In this document: positions 1-10,122 of the stretch, piece after piece | Position numbering within the stretch: position 1 is the first letter of the stretch | How the letters are laid out: the number at the start of each line of letters is the position of its first letter | Assembly: GCA_040880405.1 (NCBI GenBank) | Contig: JBBDIM010000110.1 | Location: forward strand, 52,472 to 116,471 | DNA length: 64,000 bases | Direction: 5' to 3' | From: JBBDIM01 sp040880405 | GTDB taxonomy: Bacteria > Planctomycetota > Planctomycetia > Pirellulales > Pirellulaceae | Position numbers and translations under genes: made by a program | Notes under the pieces: generated by a model | Database searches by the model: none | What the model was told of the DNA's origin: nothing | What the model saw: only the letters and a program-made list of their open reading frames with translations

Positions 1-288
1 CCGCTTGCCGCGTTAGTAATCCCCCACGGATCGCGACTCAATGCACTGGGAGACGATTTCGCGTATCCCCCACCGATGAAGTTCCATTTTCCCCAACAAT
101 GACCTCCTGTCAATGCAATTTTATCAACTTTAATGATTTTACAACAAAATCATATCCACGCACCAACTGGACGGGGCGAAAGCATTCCCAAGAAGGGTGC
201 TTGAAAACAATATTCCGATCCCGTTGCCACCAATGAGAGGAAAACGGGGGCTTAACCGGCCAGACGCGATGTGCCGTTGGCGGGCAAA

Positions 289-918
289 TTACGCCCCGCC
301 CGGTTTCTTCTGGGTGTCTTGCGGGGCTTCGCTGGTCGAGGGAGATTTACCGGAGGATGTCTCCGGCGGGGCGAAAAGAAACCCATGCACCAGCAACATC
401 CCGGCACCACACACGAGCAAGCTGTCGGCGATGTTGAAGTTGGGCCAAACATGCTCGCCATACTGGAATAAAATCCAGTCGCGAACCGCGGCTTGTCCCC
501 AGATCGCCAGTCGATCGTATAGATTGCCGAAGATCCCCCCCATAATCAGACCCAGGGCGACCGTCAGCCAAAGATCCTCGGCCCCCCGGCGAAAGAACAA
601 CCAATAGACAATACCGATGGCCGCGACGACCGAAAACGCCGCGAAGACGGAAGTGTACCCCTGGCCGATCCCAAACAGAGCTCCCTCGTTCAGCGAGGTC
701 TGAAAGCCGAAATAGCCTTCAATAATCCAGTAAGTTTGCCCCTTGCCAGGCATCCCAAGAGCCGAAAAAACGGCGTACTTGGTCCATAGATCCGCCGCGC
801 AGCCGACCACCGCCAACACGGTAAACAGGATGAGTCTGCCCGTTAGCGGAGTTGGCGGGCCTCCCGGAGAATCGGACGCAGGCGAGTCGTACGGATTACT
901 GGTCTCGGAGCGTTGCAC
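289..918 (-). CDS. lspA: Lipoprotein signal peptidase (signal peptidase II)
   Basis: Inner-membrane aspartyl protease that removes the signal peptide of prolipoproteins after lipidation. The sequence shows the family signatures in order: NEGALFGIG, GIFGNLYDRL (first catalytic Asp) and FNIADSLL (second catalytic Asp), spread over about four hydrophobic segments. The frame is open far upstream inside dksA, but family length favours a short form. I place the start at a GTG at 918, giving about 209 residues and overlapping the dksA end by 23 nt; a TTG at 924 is an alternative and no clear ribosome-binding site decides. The C-terminal tail after the last membrane helix is Pro/Ser/Lys-rich and not part of the enzyme core. 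It appears co-transcribed with dksA. Function is secure, start is inferred. Confidence 0.93.
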   Translation of the reverse strand: MQRSETSNPYDSPASDSPGGPPTPLTGRLILFTVLAVVGCAADLWTKYAVFSALGMPGKGQTYWIIEGYFGFQTSLNEGALFGIGQGYTSVFAAFSVVAAIGIVYWLFFRRGAEDLWLTVALGLIMGGIFGNLYDRLAIWGQAAVRDWILFQYGEHVWPNFNIADSLLVCGAGMLLVHGFLFAPPETSSGKSPSTSEAPQDTQKKPGGA

Positions 919-1339
919 AGTCAATACACAGTTGAGTGAAGGGGATCGCGTTGAGCCGCGATTTTTTGATCCGGGCGCCACATTCCACGCACGAACCATA
1001 CACCCCTTGGGCGATCCGTTCCAGTGCGGATTCGATCTCGGCCAGCGTGTCCTGCTCCGCTTCGAGCAGGCTGAGCGAGAATTCCAATTCGAAGTTATCC
1101 GAACCAACCTCCGCCATGTGAATCGGCATGGTGGAATGATCACTTCCCCCTTCTGCGCGATTTTTACGGAGCGCCGATTCCGTCAGGTAGTCGACATCCC
1201 CTTTGAGTCGAGCCCGCAGCAATTTCAGCCGATCGCGGTATACCTCGGCGTCCGCCTTGGGATAGGCATTCTTCCTAAGATCTATCGCCGCTGGCTCATC
1301 GGTCGTTTTCTTCGGGTCCCTGCTCATGGCGTGCTCCAC
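896..1339 (-). CDS. DksA/TraR-type zinc-finger transcription factor
   Basis: A 147-residue protein of the DksA/TraR family, which binds the RNA polymerase secondary channel and modulates transcription. The N-terminal two thirds is a predicted charged coiled coil. The C-terminus carries the four-Cys zinc finger: CVEC near residue 121 and CIDC near 140. The start at 1339 gives MEHAMSRD; an internal Met four residues later is equally plausible. Its 3' end overlaps the lspA start, suggesting one transcript. DksA-lspA neighbours are, from general knowledge, a recurring arrangement in planctomycetes. Whether it acts with ppGpp as in proteobacteria cannot be told from sequence. Confidence 0.88.
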   Translation of the reverse strand: MEHAMSRDPKKTTDEPAAIDLRKNAYPKADAEVYRDRLKLLRARLKGDVDYLTESALRKNRAEGGSDHSTMPIHMAEVGSDNFELEFSLSLLEAEQDTLAEIESALERIAQGVYGSCVECGARIKKSRLNAIPFTQLCIDCATLRDQ

Positions 1340-1579
1340 CGGATAAGTCTGGCCGGTCTCTCCCGGGGCGGAAGAAACCCAAACTTTCGATTCTAGGTGA
1401 ATTCTGGCACCCGGGTCAACATTTTAGGGGGATTCCGGCTTATTTCCCAGCGGGCCCAGTAGGGACCACGACCCTCCGCAATTGCCCAGACCTACCTTGT
1501 GGCGATGTAGGCGTTAAAATAAACTGGTACGACGCCGACAACGCTCCCCCAAACCTTTTATTGATAAGCAGTTAGCAAC

Positions 1580-2980
<1,401 letters not shown>

Positions 2981-2986
2981 TTGAGC

Positions 2987-3086
2987 NNNNNNNNNNNNNN
3001 NNNNNNNNNNNNNNNNNNNNNNNNNNNNNNNNNNNNNNNNNNNNNNNNNNNNNNNNNNNNNNNNNNNNNNNNNNNNNNNNNNNNNN
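2987..3086. other. Assembly gap of exactly 100 N, flanked by a 55-bp identical duplication
   Basis: One hundred N residues separate 2932-2986 from 3087-3141, and these two flanks are base-for-base identical over 55 nt (end of thrC, its stop, and five further bases). This is what an unmerged overlap between two contigs looks like after scaffolding with a default gap length. The true distance from the thrC stop to the dapB ATG is then about 21 bp. Confidence 0.97.
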
Positions 3087-3156
3087 GAAAAACGACATGG
3101 CGGACATCGTCCAGGCGATTCAGTTGTACGGTTAGTTGAGCTTTGAAGGATTTCGC

Positions 3157-3954
3157 ATGTCTGTCACACGCCTTGCCATCAATGGTGCCGCCGGTCGGAT
3201 GGGGCAACGCTTGGTTGCCCTGGGTAGCCAAGATCCCCAGCTCAAGCTCGTCGCCTGCTTCGAGCGGACGGGGCATGCTAAGCTGAAAGAAGACGCCGGA
3301 CAGATCGCGGGGATCGAACCGATTGGCGTGCCGCTCTGCGACGCCAGCGATGAGCCGTATCAGGCGATCATCGACTTCTCGGTCCCTCAAGGTGCCGATG
3401 CCGCGATCGACCGGGCCCTCACCGCCGGCAGTGGGCTGGTGATGGCCACCACCGGCATGACCGACGCGCAAATCGAGAAGCTCAAAGCGGCAGCCCAAAA
3501 AATCCCGATCGTCTGGGCACCCAGCATGAGCCTCGCCGTGAACCTGACCATGAAGCTGACCGAGATCGCCAGCGCGGCCCTCAAGGATTACAGCACCGGG
3601 GTCGATGTCGAAATCCTGGAACGGCACCACCGCTTCAAGGAAGATTCCCCCAGCGGCACCGCCCTGAAGTTTGGCGAGATCGTCGCTGGGCAGATGGGGC
3701 AAACCAACCATGTGCATGGCCGAGAGGGACGCCCCGGCGAGCGAACCCGGGACGAGATTGGCTATCACGCGATACGTATCGGCGACAACCCCGGCGAACA
3801 CACGATCATTTTCGGCATGCTGGGCGAAACGATCGAGCTCACCGTCCGCGCCAGCAACCGAGACTGCTACGCCCAAGGGGCCCTGAAGGCGGCGAAGTTC
3901 GTCGCAGGCAAACCTCCGGGCCTCTACACGATGAACGACGTGTTGGGATTGTAG
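3157..3954 (+). CDS. dapB: 4-hydroxy-tetrahydrodipicolinate reductase
   Basis: NAD(P)H-dependent reductase of the diaminopimelate/lysine pathway. The N-terminus has the dinucleotide-binding motif INGAAGRMGQRLV, the substrate domain contains EILERHHRFKEDSPSGTA (catalytic His pair and Lys, near residues 155-170), and the end carries the family motif GALKAAKFVAGKPPGLY. I chose ATG 3157 over an in-frame TTG at 3136 because GAAGGA lies 9 nt upstream of it and the protein then starts right before the nucleotide-binding strand. The resulting 265 residues match family length. It lies directly behind thrC once the artefactual N gap is removed. Confidence 0.95.
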   Translation: MSVTRLAINGAAGRMGQRLVALGSQDPQLKLVACFERTGHAKLKEDAGQIAGIEPIGVPLCDASDEPYQAIIDFSVPQGADAAIDRALTAGSGLVMATTGMTDAQIEKLKAAAQKIPIVWAPSMSLAVNLTMKLTEIASAALKDYSTGVDVEILERHHRFKEDSPSGTALKFGEIVAGQMGQTNHVHGREGRPGERTRDEIGYHAIRIGDNPGEHTIIFGMLGETIELTVRASNRDCYAQGALKAAKFVAGKPPGLYTMNDVLGL

Positions 3955-3960
3955 GCTTCT

Positions 3961-4317
3961 ATGGCCAAGTGCGACGAAGGATACCTGTGCGAAGTCTGCG
4001 GCCGTGCGGTCGATGACCTCACGGTGAGCGATCTCTACCTGCGGTACGTAATCGGCATGCTCGACCCCGAGGTCCTACACACCACGCCCGAACGCCACCT
4101 CCGCTGCAACCCACCATTGGCCCAGTTCATCGAGTGCGAAGGTTTCATCCCAGTCCCCTGCCCCGGCGACTTCGACAAAGCCAACCTCGACCCCCAATTC
4201 GTGCAAGAGCGAACCGAATTGGTAACCCGAGGTTATTTGCGACTGCTGGAACTAGCCAAGCTTGATCTGCCTTTGGCAGATTACCCGCTGCCAGAATTTC
4301 GCGAGCGGCATGGGTAA
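3961..4317 (+). CDS. Conserved hypothetical protein with CxxC motif
   Basis: I do not recognise a characterised family. The 118-residue protein starts only 6 bp after the dapB stop, so it is probably translated from the thrC-dapB transcript. The N-terminus has a CEVCGRAV motif, and two more cysteines follow (LRCNPP, CEGF), so metal binding is possible. The rest is acidic and soluble with no signal peptide or membrane segment. Codon use matches the neighbouring housekeeping genes, which supports it being real. I infer a planctomycete-specific orphan. Confidence 0.72.
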   Translation: MAKCDEGYLCEVCGRAVDDLTVSDLYLRYVIGMLDPEVLHTTPERHLRCNPPLAQFIECEGFIPVPCPGDFDKANLDPQFVQERTELVTRGYLRLLELAKLDLPLADYPLPEFRERHG

Positions 4318-4318
4318 C

Positions 4319-4400
4319 CGGTAGGGTGGGTGGAGTCTTCGGAACCCACCATCGCTAACCAAGATTGGGTAGTCTATCCGACGTGGGTTCATGCAATTGC
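4319..4400. repeat. Dispersed-repeat-like sequence with inverted GGTGGGT/ACCCACC arms
   Basis: The stretch GGTGGGTGGAGTCTTCGGAAC followed by CCACC forms a short imperfect hairpin, and GTGGGTTC recurs 60 bp later. This resembles the widely dispersed GTAGGGTGGGT...ACCCACC intergenic repeats known in several phyla. Only one copy is seen in the window, so the call rests on resemblance. Confidence 0.4.
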
Positions 4401-4505
4401 CAGCGTCCCACTGCTTAGCCCGCGCCCGAGATTCCAATCGCATACCTTTTGCGGGTTACGGCCAGTCGGCCCCAATAACCACTTCAGTATGGAGGCGGCT
4501 AAAAG

Positions 4506-5276
4506 ATGAATCGTTTGCTGGACATCGGCTTTGAAACGGCGGGCCACTGGCTCATCGAAGAAGGTCAACTCAAACTTGAATTACTGCAGCACTCAAAACA
4601 ACAGAATGTGCTGTATGCTTTTATCTGCGACGGTGAGATCCTGTACATTGGGAAGACGACACAGACGCTTGCTAAGCGGCTGTACGGGTATCAGCGTCCA
4701 GGTCGCACTCAGGCCACAAACGTTAAAAATCATCTGCAAATCCTGGATCTCTTAGCTCAAGATCGCGCAGTAGAAGTTCTAGTCCTCCCTGATTCCGGCC
4801 TAATGCATTACGGCCAATTTCATCTGAACCTGGCGGCTGGGCTAGAAGACTCGCTCATCAAAATGATTAGTCCACCCTGGAATGGAGGCATCAAGGAAGT
4901 CGCAGCCGAAGCCTCGGATTTAGAGGACGGGGTCGACGACGAGGAACCGGCTGCTTTACTTCCGACATTCCTGGTTACATTGCACCCCACGTACATGCGG
5001 TATGGATTTTTTAACGTGGGAGTGGACAGCGAAAATCTACTGGGACAAGATGGCGAGACGATTGAGTTTTTCCTAGGTGAATCAGACGACGCAATTCTGG
5101 GAACCATCAACCGACGGCAAAACAGAAACAATACGCCAAGGCTAATGGGCGGCACCGGCCTACGCGATTGGTTCCAGAGTGAATTTCAGGAAATGGATGA
5201 TCTAGAAGTTTGTGTTTTGTCTCCCCGATCAATCCGGCTTCGTCATACGTCAAGCCTGGGACACCTCAGTACGTAG
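4506..5276 (+). CDS. GIY-YIG nuclease-family protein with unknown C-terminal domain
   Basis: Residues about 34-125 look like a GIY-YIG endonuclease domain. LYAFICDGEILYIGK provides the two-strand signature, LAKRLYGY supplies the conserved Arg, and GLEDSLIKMISPPWNG supplies the metal-binding Glu and the terminal Asn. An acidic linker follows (DLEDGVDDEE). A second domain, about residues 158-256, contains LMGGTGLRDWFQ and is unknown to me; it could be a DNA-recognition module as in restriction enzymes such as Eco29kI. No methyltransferase or mobile-element gene lies beside it. Dispersed repeats flank it on both sides and its base composition is slightly lower in GC than its neighbours, which suggests acquisition. 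Fold is likely, biological role is unknown. Confidence 0.7.
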   Translation: MNRLLDIGFETAGHWLIEEGQLKLELLQHSKQQNVLYAFICDGEILYIGKTTQTLAKRLYGYQRPGRTQATNVKNHLQILDLLAQDRAVEVLVLPDSGLMHYGQFHLNLAAGLEDSLIKMISPPWNGGIKEVAAEASDLEDGVDDEEPAALLPTFLVTLHPTYMRYGFFNVGVDSENLLGQDGETIEFFLGESDDAILGTINRRQNRNNTPRLMGGTGLRDWFQSEFQEMDDLEVCVLSPRSIRLRHTSSLGHLST

Positions 5277-5334
5277 ACCCGCGACCGGGCCGGGGGAACT
5301 GCCACCGACGGCAGTGAAGACCTTACCCCAGTGA

Positions 5335-5430
5335 GGACCATCTGCGTTAATCCGCGTCCATCCGCGGCTAAAAAATAAAGAACGTTCAAACCACGGATGA
5401 CTCAGACGTGCACGGAGAAGCCCACAGCGT
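5335..5430. repeat. Dispersed-repeat-like imperfect inverted repeat (CATCCGCGG / CCACGGATG arms)
   Basis: CTGCGTTAATCCGCGTCC and CATCCGCGGCTAA on the left face CCACGGATGACTCAGACG and TGCACGGAGAAG on the right, forming an imperfect inverted repeat around an AT-rich centre. Sequences of this type recur between genes in planctomycetes and verrucomicrobia. No coding potential is seen. This fills most of the 309-bp space between the GIY-YIG gene and alaS together with the next repeat. Confidence 0.5.
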
Positions 5431-5486
5431 GAGTGGAGTCTTCTCCGGTCGACGGCGAGTGAGGGTTGCGGCTGTTGGTGTTCGGC

Positions 5487-5577
5487 CGCTTCGGTGGTTG
5501 TTGGCCGGAGTTGCCGGTGGACAATTTTCCCGCCTAAACATGCCCACGTTGGAGGGCGTGGGCATGGCACCCGGATT
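5487..5577 (+). mobile_element. Truncated MITE-like element (fragment copy C)
   Basis: Positions 5539-5572 are identical to the 34-bp subterminal arm found at 26064-26097 and 58152-58185 (in copy B the same strand, as part of its inverted pair). The sequence before it (GAGTTGCCGGTGGA and the preceding CGG..TTCGGTGGTTGTTG) also aligns with the interior of the full copies. The outer terminal repeat and the entire left half are missing. The fragment ends about 10 bp from the alaS stop codon. Confidence 0.75.
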
Positions 5578-5585
5578 TCGGAATT

Positions 5586-8411
5586 CTACGCGAACAACTC
5601 TTTCGCCTTCTCCAGCCCGAGCGCTAGCGCCTCGGAGATCTTTGCGGGGATTTTTCCGCCGGCTTGGGCCAGGTCGGGGCGGCCTCCGCCGGAGCCGCCG
5701 ACGAGGGCCGCTGGTTCGCGGACCCAGTCGCCTGCTTTCTGGCCTTGGTCGACTAGGTCTCGGCTGAGGGCGGTGACGATGGTTACTTTGTCTTCGCCGG
5801 CGGCGGCCATCAGCATGACAGCGCTCGATTTGGTTTGTTTGCGGATTTGGTCGATGAGTTGCCGCATGATGTTGGGATTCGCCCCGGGGGTTTCCGCGAC
5901 GATCACGGTTGTTTCGCCAACCGCGGTCCCTTGCGAGATCAGGTCGTCGGCAGTGAGGGTGCCTGATTCGGCCCGGTCGGCGAGTTGCTGCTTGAGTTTC
6001 TCGATCTCAAGGAGCAGGCTCTCGACCCGCTGCGGGGCATTGAACAGGGCGACGTTCAGCACGCGGGCCGCCTCCTTCAGTAGTTCCTTCCGCTGCGAGT
6101 GATCGAGCTTGGAGGACTTGGCGGCGGAACCCTGTTTCAAGGGTGACTCGGGGGCGTTGCCGCTACCATTCACCGCTTTCTTGAGGTCGCGGAGGTACTC
6201 GGTCAGCTTTTTGACGGTCGCGGGGACTTGGTCTTCGGCGACTGACAGTTTCTCGGTCAGTCCTTCCAAGGCGGTGGTTGTCTTGGCGCGGAACTCCGCC
6301 GCTTTCTCGCCGGTCAGGGCCACAATCCGGCGGACCCCGGCCGAAACACCCTCTTCGCTGACCACCTCGAACGGGCCCACTTCGCCGGTGTTGTTTAAGT
6401 GGGTCCCCCCGCACAGTTCGCGGCTGAACTCGCCCATCGAGACCATCCGCACAGGGTCGGGGTATTTCTCGCCGAACAGCATCATCGCCCCCAGCTCTCG
6501 GGCCTCGCTCAGCGGCAAGGTCTCCCACTTGACCGGTTGGCCCGCGGTGATTTGGGTGTCGATGTCTCGTTCGATTTGGGTGAGCTGCTCCAGCGAGACC
6601 GGCTCGACATTGGTAAAGTCGAACCGCAGCAGATCGTCCTCCACCTTAGAGCCTTGCTGCTGGGCATGGCTGCCCAGGTTCTTTTGCAGGGCGTAGTGCA
6701 AGATGTGCGTGGCGCTGTGGGCCCGGCGGATGGCGCCGCGGTGGTTGGGGTCGACCGTGGCGGTGGCGGTGGTGCCGGTGTGCAGGGTGCCCGACTTGAG
6801 GTAGCCGATGTGCAGGAACAGATCGCTATCCTTCTGGGTATCGGTGATCACCACCTCAAAGCCCTTGCCCTTGAAAGTGCCTTGGTCGCCGACCTGACCG
6901 CCCGACTCGCCGTAGAATGGTGTTTTGTCGGTCACGACGATGATCTGATGATCCGGGCCGGTTTGGCTCCACTGTTCGACCAATTGCTCGGCCGATTCAC
7001 CGTTCTGCGGAACGGTCGCGACAATCCCCTTGATCGTCACCTCGGTCGATTCCTCGTCGTAGCCGACGAACTCGGTCGAGCGAAGGCTGTTCTTCAGTGA
7101 CTCGATCGGCCCGCTGCCGAACAGTTCGACCTGCCCACCACCAGATCGCGTCCCGAAATCCTCCATCGCCTTTTTGTAGCCGACCCAGTCGAACGAAAAC
7201 TGGCGCTCGATCGCGACTTGCTCGAACAACTCCGGTGGGAAGCCGAAGGTTTGGTACAGTTCGGCCGCTTCGTCACCGCTGACGATTGTTCGTCCGCTTG
7301 AGTTCATCTCGCCAAAAATCTTCTCCGTGCGGGCCAGTCCATCGTCGAGCGAACCAAGAAAATTCTCCTCCTCGGTCTTCATTACGTTTTGGACGCGCGT
7401 GGTGGTCTCGCTCAGTTCCGGATAGGGGTTGCGCATCATCTCGGCGACCTTGTCTACCAATTGGTACAAAAACGGTTCGCGGAGGCCCATTTGGTGGCCG
7501 TCCAACACCGCGCGGCGGAGCAGGCGGCGGATGACGTACTTTTCCTTGTTGGCCCCGGGATAGACGTTTTCGTGAATCGCCATGGTGCAGGCGCGGACAT
7601 GGTCGGTGATCCGGCGGAGACGGCGGCCATAGTCGGAATTGGGTTCGTACTTGGTGCCACAAACTTCGGCGGCGGCTTCGACGATCGGGCGGAGGATGTC
7701 GATGTGGTAGTTGGTGGTAACCCCTTGCAGTGTGGCGGCGGTCCGCTCCAGGCCCATGCCGGTATCGATGTTTTTGCTCGGGAGCGGTTCCAGGTTGTTG
7801 GGCGGGTCGCCGACCCGGTTGAACTGGGTGAAGACCAGGTTCCAGATCTCGACCGGATCGCTCCCCTTGGGATGGTAGTAAATCTCGCTACAGGGGCCGC
7901 ATACCCCGTCGGGGCCTTGGCTCGGGGCGCTGGCGGGCCAGAAGTTTTCGTCCTCTTCGAGCCGCGCGATCCGGCTGGTGGGCAGGCCAATCTCGGTATG
8001 CCAGATCTCGGAGGCCTCGTCGTCGTCCTTGTAGACGGTGACGCTCAATTGGTCGGGATTCAGACCCAGCCACTTCTTGTCGGTCAAAAATTCCCAGCCC
8101 CAGTGGATCGCTTCCCGCTTGAAGTAATCGCCGAAGCTGAAATTGCCCAGCATCTCGAAAAACGTATGGTGGTAGGCGGTGCGGCCGACGTTGTCGATAT
8201 CGCCGGTCCGGAGGCACTTCTGGCAGGTGGTGGCCTTGGTGAAGTCGAGCTTCACGCGGCCCAGGAAGTGATCCTTGAACTGGTTCATCCCGGCTGGGGT
8301 GAACAGGACCGACGGATCCCAAGTGGGCACCAACACGTCGCTGGGCCGCCGGGTGTGCCCTTTGGACTCGAAGAAGCTGAGGTATTTTTCGCGGAGTTCG
8401 TCGGTTTTCAT
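5586..8411 (-). CDS. alaS: Alanyl-tRNA synthetase
   Basis: Charges tRNA-Ala in the cytoplasm. The 941-residue protein begins MKTDELREKYLSFFESKGH and has the class II catalytic core (TPAGMNQFKDHF, TACQ-like TTCQKCLRTGDIDNVG). The editing domain follows with the zinc-site motif HSATHILHYAL, then CGGTHLNNTGEVG, and last the C-Ala domain ending in a Gly-rich GGSGGGRPDLAQAGG. The frame runs upstream to 8549, but the conserved N-terminus places the start at ATG 8411. It is somewhat longer than the usual ~875 residues because of a Ser/Lys-rich insert near residue 770. It lies downstream of recA on the same strand, separated by a terminator. Confidence 0.97.
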   Translation of the reverse strand: MKTDELREKYLSFFESKGHTRRPSDVLVPTWDPSVLFTPAGMNQFKDHFLGRVKLDFTKATTCQKCLRTGDIDNVGRTAYHHTFFEMLGNFSFGDYFKREAIHWGWEFLTDKKWLGLNPDQLSVTVYKDDDEASEIWHTEIGLPTSRIARLEEDENFWPASAPSQGPDGVCGPCSEIYYHPKGSDPVEIWNLVFTQFNRVGDPPNNLEPLPSKNIDTGMGLERTAATLQGVTTNYHIDILRPIVEAAAEVCGTKYEPNSDYGRRLRRITDHVRACTMAIHENVYPGANKEKYVIRRLLRRAVLDGHQMGLREPFLYQLVDKVAEMMRNPYPELSETTTRVQNVMKTEEENFLGSLDDGLARTEKIFGEMNSSGRTIVSGDEAAELYQTFGFPPELFEQVAIERQFSFDWVGYKKAMEDFGTRSGGGQVELFGSGPIESLKNSLRSTEFVGYDEESTEVTIKGIVATVPQNGESAEQLVEQWSQTGPDHQIIVVTDKTPFYGESGGQVGDQGTFKGKGFEVVITDTQKDSDLFLHIGYLKSGTLHTGTTATATVDPNHRGAIRRAHSATHILHYALQKNLGSHAQQQGSKVEDDLLRFDFTNVEPVSLEQLTQIERDIDTQITAGQPVKWETLPLSEARELGAMMLFGEKYPDPVRMVSMGEFSRELCGGTHLNNTGEVGPFEVVSEEGVSAGVRRIVALTGEKAAEFRAKTTTALEGLTEKLSVAEDQVPATVKKLTEYLRDLKKAVNGSGNAPESPLKQGSAAKSSKLDHSQRKELLKEAARVLNVALFNAPQRVESLLLEIEKLKQQLADRAESGTLTADDLISQGTAVGETTVIVAETPGANPNIMRQLIDQIRKQTKSSAVMLMAAAGEDKVTIVTALSRDLVDQGQKAGDWVREPAALVGGSGGGRPDLAQAGGKIPAKISEALALGLEKAKELFA

Positions 8412-8544
8412 CGGGGCGAGGCCAAACAGGGATATAGGTCGGGTCGGGTGAGTGCCGTAAAACCCTCCATAATAGGTTTTTCCGGGCGATAGGCAAAGGT
8501 GACTCAAACCAAGCGGGCCGATCCGCCACCGGACACGCTCAACG

Positions 8545-8585
8545 AACAAAATAGGGGGCGTTCACCTGCATCGTGAACACCCCCT
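8545..8585 (-). terminator. Rho-independent terminator downstream of recA
   Basis: On the minus strand, GGGGGTGTTCAC pairs with GTGAACGCCCCC around a 7-nt loop with one mismatch, followed by ATTTTGTT. It sits 35 bp after the recA stop and before alaS, so recA and alaS are probably separate transcripts. Confidence 0.75.
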
Positions 8586-8619
8586 GAGGACGTTTTCTTG
8601 TCGATCGCAATCCGCCAGC

Positions 8620-9762
8620 TCAAAATTCCTCGTCGGCTTCACCCTCGCCGATATCAATGGGTAGCCCCTCACCCTTGCCTAGGGCTTCCAGGACCTTGGC
8701 TTTCAGTTCGTCGGTGATCTCCGGGTTTTCGACTAGGTAGGTTCGGGCCTTTTCTTTGCCCTGCCCCAGTTGGATATCGCCGTAACGGAACCAGGCACCG
8801 CTCCGCATCACGATCTTGTTATCGATGGCCAGGTCGAGGATGTCCCCCTCGTAGCTGATCCCATCCTTGTGCATCATGTCGAACTCCGCCACACGGAACG
8901 GCGGGGCGACTTTGTTCTTGACGATCTTGGTCCGGACCCGCTGTCCCACCACCTCTTCGCCATCCTTGAGTTGCCCGATCCGGCGGACATCGACCCGGCA
9001 GGAGCAATAAAACTTCAAGGCCCGGCCACCAGGGGTCGTTTCCGGGCTGCCGAACATCACGCCAATCTTTTCGCGAATCTGGTTGATAAAAACCACGCTG
9101 GTCTTCGACTTGGCAATCGCTCCGGTCAGTTTCCGCATCGACTGGCTCATCAGCCGGGCCTGGAGCCCGACGTGCGAATCGCCGATCTCCCCTTGCAGTT
9201 CCGCCTTGGGAACCAACGCGGCGACCGAGTCGATCACGATGATGTCGACGGCGTTCGACTTGACCAGCATTTCGGTAATCTGCATCGCCTCTTCCCCACT
9301 GGAGGGCTGGCTGACCAGGAGGGTCTCCAGTTCCACACCCAGCTTCTTGGCCCAACTGGGGTCCAAGGCGTGTTCGGCATCGACGAAGGCCGCGATCCCG
9401 CCATTTTTCTGGGCCTGGGCGATACAGTGCAAGGCGAGCGTCGTTTTACCGCTCGATTCCGGGCCGAACATCTCGATGATCCGGCCCCGCGGAATCCCGC
9501 GGCCCCCCAGCGCCAAGTCGAACGACAGCGAGCCGGTCGAGATACCCTCGATCGGAGGGTGATTCACACCCAGCGGCATGATCGCCCCTTCGCCGAACGA
9601 CTTCTCGATCTGCTGAAGCGTCGTTCTCAAGTTCGTGTTGCCGGCCAACATATCCTTGACCGCTTTCGACTCTTCCTTGCCAGCCGACTTGCCGGCACCC
9701 GGTTTGGCTGCTTTTTTCGGAGACATTTTTGAATTGTTCTTTGCGGCGACGGTAGTAACCAT
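8620..9762 (-). CDS. recA: Recombinase RecA
   Basis: ATP-dependent strand-exchange protein of homologous recombination and SOS induction. Visible are the Walker A motif [13 protein letters not shown], the Walker B strand [14 protein letters not shown], loop 2 around [16 protein letters not shown] and the acidic C-terminus ending EADEEF. The start is ATG 9762, because AAGGAG lies nine bases upstream on the minus strand; longer in-frame starts have no such site. The 380-residue product carries a Lys/Ala-rich N-terminal extension of about 45 residues compared with Escherichia coli RecA, a common variation. A palindrome in the 360-bp upstream region could be an operator. Confidence 0.97.
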   Translation of the reverse strand: MVTTVAAKNNSKMSPKKAAKPGAGKSAGKEESKAVKDMLAGNTNLRTTLQQIEKSFGEGAIMPLGVNHPPIEGISTGSLSFDLALGGRGIPRGRIIEMFGPESSGKTTLALHCIAQAQKNGGIAAFVDAEHALDPSWAKKLGVELETLLVSQPSSGEEAMQITEMLVKSNAVDIIVIDSVAALVPKAELQGEIGDSHVGLQARLMSQSMRKLTGAIAKSKTSVVFINQIREKIGVMFGSPETTPGGRALKFYCSCRVDVRRIGQLKDGEEVVGQRVRTKIVKNKVAPPFRVAEFDMMHKDGISYEGDILDLAIDNKIVMRSGAWFRYGDIQLGQGKEKARTYLVENPEITDELKAKVLEALGKGEGLPIDIGEGEADEEF

Positions 9763-9914
9763 GGGAAAGGCTCCTTTATGGTAGATGGTGAGCGGCCCCG
9801 CAAGCGTCCGGCCGTGGAAATTCAAGTGACATGACGGAGCGGACATTGTGGGGACAACCACTCAAACGCTCCGAGAAAGGGAACCCACCAGGAGGCCACT
9901 TACTGGACAGATGA

Positions 9915-9928
9915 ATACTGTACAGAAT
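9915..9928. promoter_or_regulatory. Palindrome upstream of recA, possible operator
   Basis: CTGTACAG (9918-9925) is a perfect palindrome within ATACTGTACAGAAT, about 155 bp ahead of the recA start. It contains CTG..CAG half-sites reminiscent of LexA boxes but with a much shorter spacer than the E. coli operator. The remainder of 9763-10122 is non-coding and shows no other clear element. Confidence 0.3.
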
Positions 9929-10122
9929 GCCACTCCCCGATGCAATCCTTTTCATGCCAGAAGCATCGCTATCCCCTGGACACCCTTGGTCACGCGGTGG
10001 ATGGCGAAGCAGGTTTGCGACGCCAGGAAGCGTCATATCCACTTACGATAACAGAACTTAGAAGAATTCTAGATTTTTCAAGAATTGACCCGGACAGATA
10101 TTCCCAGGCAACGAAATTTCTT

